Assembly: GCA_963575645.1 (NCBI GenBank)
Contig: OY754465.1
Coordinates: forward strand, 40,016,401 to 40,080,400
Source: Xanthostigma xanthostigma
Lineage: Eukaryota > Arthropoda > Insecta > Raphidioptera > Raphidiidae
Reading direction: 5' to 3'
Length of the DNA: 64,000 bases
A program made the position numbers and the translations under genes. Shown piece by piece: positions 10,196 to 21,188 of this stretch. Each line of letters begins with the position of its first letter. The stretch's first letter is position 1. Under the pieces are notes generated by a model that was given only the letters and a program-made list of their open reading frames with translations, made no database searches and was not told where the DNA came from.

Positions 10196-11282
10196 TGCAG
10201 CTATTAATTAATTATTTGTATATTAAGAACCTTACGTCTTTATGACCGTAACGAAATCATACGTTATGGTTATAGATTATAGTTGCTCGACAACCAAGAT
10301 TATTAGAATACAAACCCTTCAGTGATTCATTATCCGCAAACTACTGTGTGGACGATTTTGTTAAAAAGAAACGTTTTGATCATTAAATACAACCTAGCTG
10401 TAATATGGTGCAATGAGACCATTTTTATCAGTCTTCGTGCACTGAAGAACTGAAATATGCCTAACAAATTTCGTTTAAATTAATAAGTATTTCGAGAATT
10501 AAAATTTCCCGCATTTGATAATCTTTGTGAATAATTTAAAATTCATCATTCGTAATGTAATTTTACATAGAATCACTCCCGACACTCAACGGTTTCCTGA
10601 ATTCATTTTGGTGTCGTTTTAGTGGAAATTGTATTTCATTTTGGACACTAAAATAAAAAATAGTATTCGCCTCGGCTTTGCAATAGTCGGGTAGAAACAA
10701 CTGTGTGTTGTTAATTTCAATCCTTTCTTGTATTAAAATACTAATCATAATTATATTATTGAATAATTCACATTCTCAAATTAATGACTGCTGTACCACA
10801 TTCTTTAACTCTGTGCCATTGTACCATTATATTATACAGTGTTTGTTTCTGATATGCCACTTTAAAAAATGCTGAGCAGGTCCACATAATTGTACGTCAG
10901 GTCAAAACATTAGTGACTGTGCAATGTGAAACATCAGTTAAAAAACTGTAGATAACTTTAAGACGGTACATCTCGTTTCATTTTGTTTCGCAATAAGTTA
11001 AGAATGAACGCAGCCAGTAGGCCAGAAAAATATTGATCGCATATAATTGCTGACGTTTACCACAATAATTGCACTTTTTATTTTGCATTCTTCAGACAAT
11101 TAAAGCTGTAATCTTCAACAAATATTGTCAATATCGCTCTGTCTGTTTTATAGCAGATAGTCTCACAAATAATAATAAAATATATAATTTGCACTTATTT
11201 TTCACTCGGCACTTGGTAGAACATGATTAATAACAAATAGTAAAAACAAAAAACACGTGAAAATTCTACAAAATATTTTGTC
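10196..11282. other. Gene-free AT-rich stretch
   Basis: No gene, RNA or repeat partner recognised; the ORF at 10563-10748 (minus) has no recognisable domain. Confidence 0.4.
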
Positions 11283-11340
11283 TTCTCAACGGTCGTTTCG
11301 GACATTCAGTTCATCATCAGGAGTACTGATCGTTGAGAAC
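11283..11340 (-). ncRNA. Degenerate hammerhead-like hairpin (Penelope-type)
   Basis: On the minus strand a cctgatgatga core is followed by a weak stem and ccgaaac, between inverted arms ttctcaacgrtc (11283-11294 and about 11329-11340). The ctgatga and gaaa blocks are those of the hammerhead catalytic core, but the cleavage triplet is not of the required NUH form and stem II is imperfect, so it is probably a dead remnant of a Penelope-like element terminus. Confidence 0.4.
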
Positions 11341-11612
11341 AGAAAATATGTTGTTTTGACGTGATAACGTCTTATAAATTGATGAATCACCAATATTATA
11401 AATTGATAAAACACCGGCTGCATGTACGAAAAAGTGTAACGTAACGTTCCTAATGTTCGTAACGCATAACGCGTAACGTTCCGCCTGACCCTGTGCGTGC
11501 TTTTTGCTAATTTCTCGCTCAATTTAAATCAGATCGGTTTGAAACCAGTCTTAAACGAAAGAGGAGAACATTTTACATAGATTTCGTATAACAGAATTTG
11601 CCTAAACAGTTT

Positions 11613-11666
11613 TTTTATACAAATTTATATAGAAAAATATTTTATACAAATTTATATAGAAAAATA
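11613..11666 (+). repeat. 27-bp direct duplication inside HINE
   Basis: Two tandem copies of a 27-bp unit starting ttttatacaaatttatat. The same duplication is present in the copy at 44698-45700, so it predates both insertions. Confidence 0.85.
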
Positions 11667-12009
11667 GCTGTATAAATGCGATGTTGTCTAATGCATGGCG
11701 CGACGCGGTCGGTTGTCTTTGTTTGCCGTACATGGAAATTAGAAGCAAACGTATGTCTTGTCTTAACATGAAAACGGCTGCATTTCTAATGTTTAATTCA
11801 ATTTTTTGACATTAGTATATTGTGAAATGCAACGCCTTCTAAGTTAAGTATTGGAATAACTAATTATTATTAGAACATAATACTTTGTAAGTTGCAAACG
11901 TCACTTTTGACATTTCTTATCATTCCGACACCAAGGATAAGCGGATTGAAACCAAATTTTGGGAGGTTTAGGTTATGTATTACGGAATACGTTATCACGT
12001 AAAACTATC

Positions 12010-12032
12010 GTCCGTAAACCGACTTTACAGAC
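12010..12032 (+). other. 3' stem-loop of HINE copy 1
   Basis: gtccgtaaa (12010-12018) pairs with tttacagac (12024-12032) at 8 of 9 positions around a 5-base loop. A hairpin just inside the 3' end is the classic terminator-like signal of rolling-circle transposons. Confidence 0.7.
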
Positions 12033-12045
12033 AACCAATTTTTTT

Positions 12046-12604
12046 ACTATTTATTATAAAATATGTTTGTAGAATAATTATAACGGTTCAGTAAATGGTT
12101 CGAAAATAGCAGACAATTAAGAGAAAGGGTTGTAAAATTATGTTCTTAACAAAATGTACCATTATCATATGGTTCGCATGGTTTGAGGCGCAATACGAAG
12201 TGGTCAGTCCATACTGAACTGTATAGTAAGTTTACTGAGGAGAGTAGTGCGGCGCTGCATGGCATATAGTGGACAGCCCGCAGCTTGCAGTAATGACGGA
12301 ACCGCAATAAGTTAAATATCATAGACGTACCGATAACTACAATGAACCAGCAGCTCTTTTTTATTGTTCAAATATTGGAACAGTTCTAGAACTCTTCAGA
12401 CAATTCGCACTTAAATCAGATCGGAATGAGGTCCCGTTTGTTTGGGAATAATATTATGAAGTAATTTTTTAAAGAATCTTACGGAAGCTTTTTCTAATAA
12501 TAAATACGTCCCGAAAGTGTGTATTTTTCAATGGAATTTTGGACATAGGTAAATATTATAATATATTCTTTTAAAATCTATATACCTAGTAACGAAACTG
12601 CGAA
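12046..12604. other. No feature seen
   Basis: AT-rich; part of 12440-12540 loosely resembles 4255-4350. No gene recognised. Confidence 0.4.
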
Positions 12605-12745
12605 AGTGTATTAACCTTTTGTGTAGTGCATAGTTGTAAAACATTAAAGTTAGTGGGTTAGGATAAAACATTATTTTGTGAGTGTTTTTTTTTTGACGCT
12701 TACACTAACGCCATCAGATTTTTGGTGAACGTCAAAATATTCAAC
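12605..12745 (+). repeat. Repeat E, copy A, left half
   Basis: Matches the reverse complement of about 30155-30318 (shared tattaaccttttgtg, gttagtgg, cactaacgccat, ggtgaacgtcaaaat). The repeat is cut at 12745 by a HINE and resumes at 13166. Confidence 0.75.
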
Positions 12746-13165
12746 AAAAAAATTGGTTGTCTGTAAAATCGGACGATAGTTTTACAGGATAACGTATTCC
12801 GCTCGAATATCATATTTAATAATACATAACCTAAATTTTAGTAGCTGTCAAACTATATTTTTACCGACTAATAATTTGATCAACCAAAGCAAAATCCATA
12901 TTTTTAAGCAATTATAAAAGACATTTAAAAGAATGTATATATATTATATTATATTTGTTAACAAACCGTATAATTTATCTGGCCATCTGTCAGATGTAGC
13001 TTTCGCTGGAACAGCCGAAAAAAATGTTGAACGCACACTACTCTCTGACGTCATGCGAGAAGAGAGAGACTATCGCTTATATCGCGCTCTCGCTTGCGGA
13101 ACGTTACTCTTTTTCGTGCGTGCAGCCGGTGTTTCATCAATTTATAAGACGTTATCACGTCAAAA
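12746..13165 (-). mobile_element. HINE copy 4, inserted in repeat E
   Basis: On the minus strand the element begins ttttgacgtgataacgtc (13165 downwards), shares the caccggctgcacgcacgaaa block of copies 1 to 3, and ends with the ttggttgtctgtaaa terminus at about 12752. The 3' hairpin has lost several bases (ctgtaaaatcggacgat) and the middle differs from copy 1. Its ends are fixed by comparison with the uninterrupted repeat E at 30003-30318. Confidence 0.7.
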
Positions 13166-13324
13166 GATCAAGGAGTATGGCGCAGTGTATATTTATTCTT
13201 TAACTAACTTTTCTACCTGATAATTTGATTGGTGAATTGAAAGCAAATTTTATTCTTACGAATAAATTTGTTCCACGATTAGTAACTTCTATCTTTAATA
13301 ATGGTCGCTGAATATGGGCATTAG
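13166..13324 (+). repeat. Repeat E, copy A, right half
   Basis: Resumes with gatcaaggagt and matches the reverse complement of 30003-30148 (shared tttggtgaattgaaag-type block, cgaataaatttgttcca, atatgggcattagta). Confidence 0.75.
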
Positions 13325-14198
13325 TAAAGTAATGATACGCCATTGATAGGTCAGTGACGCGCACGCGGGACTACCAATTTTCCTAATCGTGATATTACGA
13401 CTGAGTAGTGCGCACCACATCATAAGTATGTCCGTTACTTTTATATACCTACTTACATGGAAACCAGTCATTACGCCATTATTATTTTTGTGTGCATATA
13501 CTTTACTTAGCCATACTAATGCTTTCTCTTTCTTTTTTTGTTTTATAAGTATTTTTTTTCATCTGTTCGCTAAACTCTATTTTTTTTTTATTTAGAAACA
13601 TCTCAACAAATGACAATGTGCCTCGATTACTAGGTCATTTATAGAAAGCTTAGAGTTTATTATAAATACTGAGTTAGACTTACTTCAGCGTGCTGGTGAA
13701 AAATGTTATGAGAAAAAAATGTGTTTTTATTCAAAGCATTTTTAATTTTTACTAGTGCTCGCCAAGTGATTAAATTTCGACCGTAATTCATTAAATCTTT
13801 AAGTTTGAACGTTATGTCATACGAATGGTGACGATTGATGAAAAATGACACTATCAGTGCATTGGTAGCGTCACTATATCTTCTTCTAACGAACACTTGT
13901 TGAATGACGAAAAATATTGCTGTATTGATGAGAAATAATATGACCAAGGCACAGTTACTATACACTAAAACAGATATATATCATTTTAGTGTGATATAGG
14001 TAGCTGAATGTAGTTCGGTACAATGTTTAAGTCAAAAGCGACGAGCGCACGTTCCGTGCAGGTAGCTGGGAGGTGGTGGGAGTCTCAACGGCTCTAAAAT
14101 GTGCCTTTGCGACGCTGTTTGTGAGTAACTTCCAAACTTTTTAGATCCGTGGCGCGTATTATACTTGTGTTAATTCGTACACATCATGATAAAGCATA
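13325..14198. other. Gene-free AT-rich stretch
   Basis: The minus-strand ORF at 13660-13965 (101 codons) has no recognisable domain and is probably chance. Nothing else seen. Confidence 0.4.
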
Positions 14199-14275
14199 AG
14201 GCCTAGTTTATATGAGAGGCGTTCAACGCGCGTTGGCCCAACGCGCGTTGAACGCCTCTCATATAAACTAGGCCT
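14199..14275. repeat. Perfect 77-bp palindrome
   Basis: Arms of 38 bp (14199-14236 and 14238-14275) match perfectly around one base. Arms start aggcctagtttatatgagag and contain caacgcgcgttgg at the centre, which is itself nearly palindromic. It could be the minimal form of a MITE reduced to its two ends. No target duplication seen. Confidence 0.85.
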
Positions 14276-15405
14276 AACTTGTGCACTTCCCCTCATAACG
14301 AAGTAAGTGATGTAGGTAAGTTTCATCCCAATGTGTGCAGTATTCGAAGTTTCCACAAAACACTTCCTGTTTTCATAATTTGTGAATTTTTTTAATTACT
14401 TACGTATTTTGAATAGTATTTCAAAAAGGATGTAAGCATACTGAATATAAATATTCTTCATATAGAAAAAAAAACTATAAACTTTATAGACATTACGCAA
14501 CTGAATTACAAAAGTCAATTCGAAAACATTATTTTGATATAAAAATTACCAATAATTATTTAACAAGTAACTCAATTTAGTGATGTCGTAATTTTTGCAA
14601 GGCTAATATTTTACAACAAAATCCAATAAAATGTGAAAATATAGTCCTAGAATGTAATATTGACACTTGTGTCAGAGATTTTTATTGGATCGTAAAAAAA
14701 TAAAAACATTTCACTTGGAATATACAAAATTTAAACGTTACTTATTTTTAAAAGAAAAAATGGCATTTACTAGTTACATTTATTTTTGACAGTTTAATGG
14801 ATTTATACAAATTAAATCACATTAAGTAAGCAAGTTTTTCTATCTTAAAAATCAAGTCAATAAAAATAGCAAAAAAGATGTTTTAAAATTAGACATCGTC
14901 TAGCTCGCAGGGACAATCAACAAAGTTAATTAGTAATATTAATAACTAGGTCAGCGATTTATTACTGATTTTTACAAAAGTTATGAACAGTGATATAAAA
15001 ATAACCAATTTAAAAATCAGTTCATAAAAAACATCATCAAAATCATTGATTGACTGGTTAGTTCAAGTTTGTATGTATTATACAGCTACCTGACATACAA
15101 ATATCAAGTTTTGGTTTAAAAAAAAATCGCCATCATTATGTACAATTTAAATGAAATATTATATCGTTCAGCAGCTGTTCATTACGATCGTCTATTCACC
15201 CGCATAGCTCTATATTACGAGCACACACCCAAACACAAACAAAAACGTATTTAAAAATCCATTTTAGCACTGGCTGTGCCAAGTTGGATGAATTAGTTTC
15301 AAATATAATACAGCAAAACTATATTAACTGTACATAAAACATTGAAATAAATTTATTTATCATTATTATTATAACAAAAATATTAAGAGCACTGTGGTTT
15401 GAATC
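14276..15405. other. Gene-free AT-rich stretch
   Basis: No gene, RNA or repeat partner was recognised in about 1.1 kb. Confidence 0.4.
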
Positions 15406-15447
15406 TAATAAAAAATAGAGAATAGTTACTTCTTACCACAACAAGTT

Positions 15448-15497
15448 TATTAGTGGATGTACATTTCGAGAGCTATGCTCTCATCTTCAGCAATACA
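15448..15497 (-). ncRNA. Hammerhead-like ribozyme motif, left arm
   Basis: The exact inverted copy of the motif at 15507-15556, read on the minus strand. Confidence 0.5.
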
Positions 15498-15506
15498 CTA
15501 AACTAG

Positions 15507-15556
15507 TGTATTGCTGAAGATGAGAGCATAGCTCTCGAAATGTACATCCACTAATA
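15507..15556 (+). ncRNA. Hammerhead-like ribozyme motif, right arm
   Basis: Core ctgaaga at 15514-15520, stem II gagagc (15522-15527) with gctctc (15531-15536), gaaa at 15537-15540, then atgtacatc with a possible auc cleavage triplet. One extra u lies between the core and stem II. Stem III is tiny, as in Penelope-type hammerheads, and stem I pairing is poor, so activity is doubtful. A mirror copy is on the minus strand at 15448-15497. Confidence 0.5.
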
Positions 15557-15604
15557 AACTTGTTGTGGTAAGAAGTAACTATTCTCTATTTTTTATTATT
15601 ATTA

Positions 15605-15830
15605 TACTAGCGGTCCCGTCCCGGTTTCAGGCGGGTGCCTAAGAACGAATGGGGGGAAGGACACGAGTACGCATGTTATCTTAGTTTACCGAGATGAATG
15701 CTGTGTCCAATTTTCATGATGATCGGAGTCACCGTTCAAATTACACCGAGTTTTTGTCGGACGGACAAATTTTGAGTTACATTTTGCAACATTTTTCATT
15801 GATGCTCCGCTCCTATAAGCGTGTAAAAAA
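15605..15830 (+). mobile_element. Repeat family H (LINE/SINE-like), copy 1
   Basis: It opens gcggtcccgtcccggtttca and shares with 16788-17000 a long block (gagtacgca, cttagtttaccgagatgaat, catgatgatcggagt, gtcggacggacaaattttga). It starts only a few bases after the 95-bp inverted repeat. A 3' tail like that of copy 2 is missing. Non-coding; probably a fragment of a non-LTR element or a SINE. Confidence 0.65.
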
Positions 15831-16787
15831 TACATTTCAAAATTTTTCAGAATTTTTAAGATACATTTGTACAGAAAAAATCTTTAAAATGCTAATTAGA
15901 CTTCTCGTAATTTCAAACTCCTGTCGTGCTGTTAAGAAATTACCACGTTATTTGAAGAAATTTTTAGCACAAAAATGTGTTTTTTTGAAATTTTCAGGCA
16001 AGAAATTTTTTTAATGCCCACAGCTAATAAAAACAACAGCAAAATGCCTTTTGTGACCACAGTTTTAAATTTGCCGAGAACGTAATTACAGAATGCATGT
16101 TTTTACCTTAAAACAAAACTAATCGTGCTTAACCACCGATGTGTGCTGGTAATGTGTCGTTTTCATTAATTAATTTACAAAATGTTTACCGAATATTATG
16201 AAACCTGCCCTACTATTTGCTGATTTGTGCGCAGGTTTATATTTCTAGTGTGCGACATCGAGCAGTTTTGTGCTGTGCTGATCGAGCAGGTTTATGCTTA
16301 ACACGTAAGTACGGTTTTTTAAATTTTAAATTTAAAGAATTCAGTTTAAAAAAAGATTTATTTTAAATTTGAAACTAAAGTTAAAATCAACTTTTCAAAT
16401 TTGAATAAAACTTGGTCTAGATAATGCATTCATTTTTATTCTTCACGGGTGGTAAGTAATTAGAAATACAACAGTAGATGCGTTTAAAAGGTTTTTAGAA
16501 CATCTCTTAATAATTATGAAAGTTATTATTTATGATTACGATGTTGTGACTGCAAATGACTAATTGGTTGATTTGTAATTAATCTATTCAATTTACATCT
16601 CATTTTTATTTAACTGCTTGTTAAATTAATAAACGATATTGAAACTAGAAGATCGCCAAATTGACAGAAATTAGTATGCGATCCGCATTTGTTCATAAAA
16701 TCGAGGATATCAAAAGGGTATAATTAAAAGTAGGTATCTATAATCTTTGTACAGAGTGTTAAAATACAGTTTGGCGAATATATTACA
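15831..16787. other. Gene-free AT-rich stretch
   Basis: No gene or repeat partner recognised. The ORF that runs through 15694-16014 begins inside family H and has no domain. Confidence 0.4.
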
Positions 16788-17132
16788 CTAAAGCTGTCCC
16801 GCCCGGTGTCACCCGGGTGTAAAAGAACGAATGGGTGGGGAGGGACATGAGTACGCACAGTCATCTTAGTTTACCGAGATGAATTTTGTGTCCAAATTTC
16901 ATGATGATCGGAGTTACCGTTCAAAAGTTTTTGTCGGACGGACAAATTTTGAGTTACATTTTGCAACATTTTTCATTGATACTCCGCTCCTATTGGTCGT
17001 ATTATATAGCCTATAGCCTTGCTCGATAAATGGGCTGTTCAACAAAAAAATTCAATTTGAACTAGTAGGTCTTGAGATTAGCGCGTTCAAGCAAACAAAC
17101 AAACTCTTCAGCTGTATATATTAGTATAGATG
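16788..17132 (+). mobile_element. Repeat family H, copy 2, with RTE-like tail
   Basis: Starts ctgtcccgcccggtgtcacc and shares the block of copy 1. Its 3' part (atagcctatagccttgctcg, gcgcgttcaagcaaacaaac, tattagtatagat) is the sort of tail shared by RTE-clade LINEs and SINEs in insects. An inverted fragment of this tail lies at 38445-38560. Confidence 0.65.
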
Positions 17133-18686
17133 ACAAGGCTCCAAGAAATAATTGAGTCACACCGTGCTGAGAACATCTGAGTTCAATTCCTGACAGTGAT
17201 ATATGCCTGTTTCTTAAATTAAAGTGTGCCTAATTTTCCTAACTTGTCTTATAACGAGTTTTTAGAACACAAAATTTTTAGTAAACGAAGCATGGGTTTC
17301 CCAAAATCATTATTAAAAAAGATAGCTAGGTATATTTCCAATATCACTGATCCAATTAGCATCAAAATCAATAAGTCGGAAGTGCATAATTATTACTAAT
17401 AGTTGCATTTATGCAGAAGTTATTGCGAATGAAATAAATTCCGCGGACACCAGAAGAAAATCACAATTCTGTACGTTTCGAGAACAGTGCCTACATTCAA
17501 AATCCGACCTGAAACGTATCTTCATTTTCTTATAGAATATGGAAGCAGTGTCTTAATTAGGGCGCAGACCCTGGAGGGGCGCAGAAATGACCAGACCAAG
17601 ACCAAGTTTTAAGATTAGAACATTTTTCAAGGGCGCAGTTATAGAAGCTCGCACTGGACATAAAAAGCTAGTTACGCTACTGTATGGAAATAACATAGGT
17701 AATAGTACATAACTCTTCAATGATACGTTTCGAAATATTATACACATTTTTTGGAAAAGTGGATTACGAACCTCTTGCCAAAGTAGGTAGGCCTAATGTC
17801 CTAACACCCTGTATATTACGAATGCTTGCTGAATGCAGGCAGGAAATACGAGTTGATTATTAACGTTACAAAACGATTATAACCTAGTCATCATTAACCG
17901 CACATTTTAATTAAACCTGAAAGATGTTTTGCAAATTAATTAATATGTCAAAATATTTTATTATTTATAGACAGATTTTTTTGCAGATTGAAGACTGTAT
18001 GGACAGTATAGTATGCATACTGACCTAATTTCTAAAATTAAATACATATATGTTGTTATACATATATGTTGGCTGATATAAAATTGATTTCGGAAATTAT
18101 CTGCTTGTATCGGATCCGATCATTTCTGGTTGTTTTTAATTTGATTACAAGTTTTGTGGGCCAGCAACCGACGATCTACGTTCAGATAACAAATCTGTAT
18201 TCCGTATACACACAGGCACACGTATCTGTTAGGGATGTACAAATTATACAACTTTTTGAAGATGAAATTATTTATTGACTAGGGATGGAGGGCCGATATG
18301 CATCCAGTATTATACCGGAAGAGGATTTGCATTCGATGTCAGGCACAAAATTTTGAACAGTAATAACATTTATAAACCAAACACAGGCCCGGTATTTAGC
18401 GCTTTCGATCATTTTACAGAAATTTGATCCAGTAATCAATATATTTTTAAAGATTGTGTTTTATAAAAGGCAACAGAAAAAAATCAGGCTTAAATGTAAG
18501 GATTAAGGCCGGATTCCAATATGGTATACGGGCTATTCGGACATTTTGCGGAACAGGATCTAGTTTCGTTATCCAGATGTTTGTAAGAAAGTGAAAATAA
18601 TTGCAAGAATAAAATCTCACCACAGTTTTTATAATTTATGTCTAATTTGTATAGTATTCCAGATACTGACAACAAAAATTGATTAA
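17133..18686. other. Gene-free AT-rich stretch
   Basis: A paired gggcgcag word at about 17560 and 17633 may belong to an old DNA element but no ends could be defined. ORFs at 17553-17747, 18066-18278 and 18490-18675 have no recognisable domain. Confidence 0.4.
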
Positions 18687-18907
18687 AAAAAAATTGGTTG
18701 TCTGTAAAGTCGGTTTACGGACGATAGTTTTACGTGATAACGTATTCCATAATACATAACCTAAATTGTAGTAGCTGTCAAACTTGGGCCGAAGCATACT
18801 GCGCTCTCGCTTGTACGCACAGGGTCAGGCGGAACGTTAGGAACGTTACACTTTTTCGTGCGTGCAGCTGGTGTTTCATCAATTTATAAGACGTTATCAC
18901 GTCAAAA
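18687..18907 (-). mobile_element. HINE copy 3, internally deleted
   Basis: About 221 bp that keeps both ends. On the plus strand it opens with an a-run then ttggttgtctgtaaagtcgg and the intact 3' hairpin, and closes acgttatcacgtcaaaa. The middle (the 27-bp duplication and surrounding body of copy 1) is missing. It retains the gttccgcctgaccctgtgcg block seen in copy 1. Confidence 0.7.
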
Positions 18908-19494
18908 ATTGGATTGGTCTGTCACCGCTTTGATGTTTTCCAGCATATTATCTGTTAAATTAAATAATAAAATTTTACTAGTGTTGTCCAGTAGGTACAC
19001 TTTTATACGGTCAGATAGATGGTGAGAATAATTGAAAAATGAATGCTAATCGCCGGCGTGTGGGGTTTCTCCAAGCCCTGTTAAATCATATAGCCAGGTA
19101 AATGTAAGTGTGTATGTACCCAATATGAGGCGTTATAAATAATTAGGTATCCATTAGCTCCATGTATGAGCCTTCTCAAGGTTGCCCCACACACACACAT
19201 GTAACAGTGATCACTGACATGCGGAAGCTGTGTTTAAGTTTATTACACGAATATGCTTTAATAAAACATCATAGGTTATGTACGTGCATCTATGTAATTT
19301 TAGTATATCTACCATTGATTCAGAGCACAGTTTGCGCAGACCAGAAAAAGTTACGCTTAAAAACAAAGATGTGTGTCGGTTCGTGAGCACTTGACAAAAG
19401 CTACTTTATATTTATGTTTAAAATTTATGTATACACAAACAAAAATTAAATGTTATTTTTTATATTATTGTCATTAATAAAAAACTAACAAACA
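18908..19494. other. No feature seen
   Basis: AT-rich; no gene or repeat partner recognised. Confidence 0.4.
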
Positions 19495-19610
19495 ATAATT
19501 TCATTCCAATCTGGGATTTGAACCTAAGAGGTTTAATATCCTACAAATTGTGCACATATGACTCGACGTAACGACCACGACTACCGTTTGTCCATGGCTG
19601 ACGACCTTAA
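19495..19610 (-). mobile_element. tRNA-derived SINE head (single copy in window)
   Basis: On the minus strand a tRNA-like segment shows a B box (ggttcaaatcc) and an upstream tcgtggtcgttacgtcgagt A-box-like region. An a/t-rich stretch follows at 19430-19495. The tRNA arms do not close, so a SINE is more likely than a tRNA gene. Confidence 0.5.
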
Positions 19611-19668
19611 AACAGGTGTACAAAATGCACTTCTAATTTTAATAACACAAATACATATGCACCTAGAC

Positions 19669-19800
19669 CAGTAATTCCCAAAGTGGTCTATATCGACCCC
19701 CAGGGGTCGACGACAGCTTACAAGGGGTCCATGTCAGCGAAAAAAAAATTGGGGGTCCATAAAATGAAAATGGGGGTCAACGATAGTGGATCTCCAAACA
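19669..19800 (+). mobile_element. hAT-type element end, fragment
   Basis: cagtaattcccaaagtggtc is a close variant of the cagnggttcccaaa start of one large hAT family, followed by the usual runs of c and g (gacccccaggggtcgac). The opposite end was not found within the next kilobase, so this is a truncated copy. Confidence 0.5.
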
Positions 19801-20637
19801 AAAAAAAAGAAATAAACTGGACATCGTTAACCGAGGGGATTTAAGATTAAACCTAGAACTAAATTGATGCCAAATGTTGAAAATTTATTATTAAAGCATC
19901 AGGTTCATCCCTCACACAACCAGGTCGGAATACAGAGTGTTATTTGAAGGTTATATATTATATCAGTATTCATAAGCACGTGTAAATAAAACTTAAAATA
20001 TAAAATAATACCTATTAATATTCAAATTATTTTGTTGTAATCTTACTATTTTTGTTTGATGCTGAATAAGTTTGATAATTGTTTAAACAAGAAAAAGCAT
20101 TTGCTGTTATGTATTGCCTTCTTATTGAAGAGAACGCGTTCGGAAATATTTCTACCGTCCTAAATAAATCGATGACAACTGAAAGCAACCGATAGAGTTC
20201 TTTAAAAGATATAGCGATCGGCAGCCATAATGGATATCTATAGCTTATTGCTGAAATATAGTAAACGCAGTCCATTGCCCTAAGTCGATGGTACATACAT
20301 TTTTATTTTACAGAAATCACAGACAAGCCATATATAGTCAAAGATGCAATAAAAGTAGTTAAAGGACAAACATTAAATTTAAGTATTGAATTTCTTAAAT
20401 CGGTAGAAACCTAGAAGACACATTATTTCATAACTAGAATTTTATAGGTATCTAATATCTATGATTTTAAACATCTGTTCATCTACGAAAATCTATTTGA
20501 AGCAATAAACTTGAATTTATCAGTTTCAGAGTTATAATATTGGTTTAAACAACACCAGCGAAACGAAAATCAACCACTAACTAATCAGTTTAAAAATTAA
20601 TTAAGTAATAATTGTTTGCAGTCGTTGTTCACTGATA
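19801..20637. other. Gene-free AT-rich stretch
   Basis: The minus-strand ORF at 20027-20296 has no recognisable domain. No repeat recognised. Confidence 0.4.
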
Positions 20638-21188
20638 ATAGTTAGGAAACTGACGCGCAAAAAACCATGTCATCCCAGCCTTCTGCCGTTTGGTACATAA
20701 GCTATTTAGGTAATTTAGAGCATTCATTCTTATATGATATATAGACGGAATCTGGATCCATTTTAAGATATGGGGCATAAAAAATTTCAAAGGTGGTAAA
20801 AAAGGGTTAGAGCCAAATAACCCAGAAATACCAGCGGAAGAAATTTTTAATCAACTGTACGCTCCCCAAGCCACTCCTAAGAAAATGGATTTATGATCAG
20901 AAATTTATTTTCTTAGAAGTGGATTGGGGAACGTGCAATTGATCAAAAATTTCTTCCGCTGGTATTTCCGGGTCATTTGGCTCTAACAGAACCTAAAAAA
21001 AATTTTTAAATTTTAACCCCTTTATTTACCACCTTTGAAGTTTTTTATCCCCCCTAGCTTAAAATGAGTCCATATTCTGCCTATATATCATATAAGAAAA
21101 AATGCTATAAATTACCTAAATAGCTTATGTATCAAGCGGCAGAAAGTTGGGACGAGATGGTTTTTTTGCGCGTCAGCTCCCTAACTAT
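20638..21188. mobile_element. Foldback element, arms of about 250-280 bp
   Basis: Left arm 20638-20885 and right arm 20908-21188 are inverted copies around a 22-bp centre. Ends read atagttaggraactgacgcg or the close variant; shared blocks include aagctatttaggtaattta and ttccgctggtatttc. The right arm has about 30 extra bases near 20990-21020. There is no ORF and no clear target duplication. Likely a non-autonomous DNA transposon of palindromic build. Confidence 0.75.

Larger units (their letters stand above)
11354..12045 (+). mobile_element. Helentron-like non-autonomous element (HINE), copy 1
   Basis: A 692-bp element with the structural marks of HINE/DINE-1 elements. The 5' end reads ttttgacgtgataacgt. 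A 12-bp subterminal inverted repeat pairs acgtgataacgt (11359-11370) with acgttatcacgt (11989-12000). Short gtaacg-type repeats follow the 5' end (about 11437-11485), a 27-bp direct duplication lies at 11613-11666, and a short stem-loop (12010-12032) sits just before the t-rich 3' end. There is no coding region. Full-length partner: 44698-45700. Known: autonomous Helentrons carry Rep/helicase plus endonuclease, none seen here. The family label is inferred from structure. Confidence 0.65.
15406..15598. mobile_element. Perfect 95-bp inverted repeat with hammerhead cores
   Basis: Arms 15406-15500 and 15504-15598 are exact reverse complements around aac. Each arm holds a ctgaaga core, a stem gagagc-ata-gctctc and gaaa, the invariant parts of a hammerhead ribozyme. 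Inverted or tandem terminal repeats with hammerheads are typical of Penelope-like retroelements. No reverse transcriptase is present; this is a solo terminal structure. Perfect identity implies recent formation or gene conversion between arms. Confidence 0.7.
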
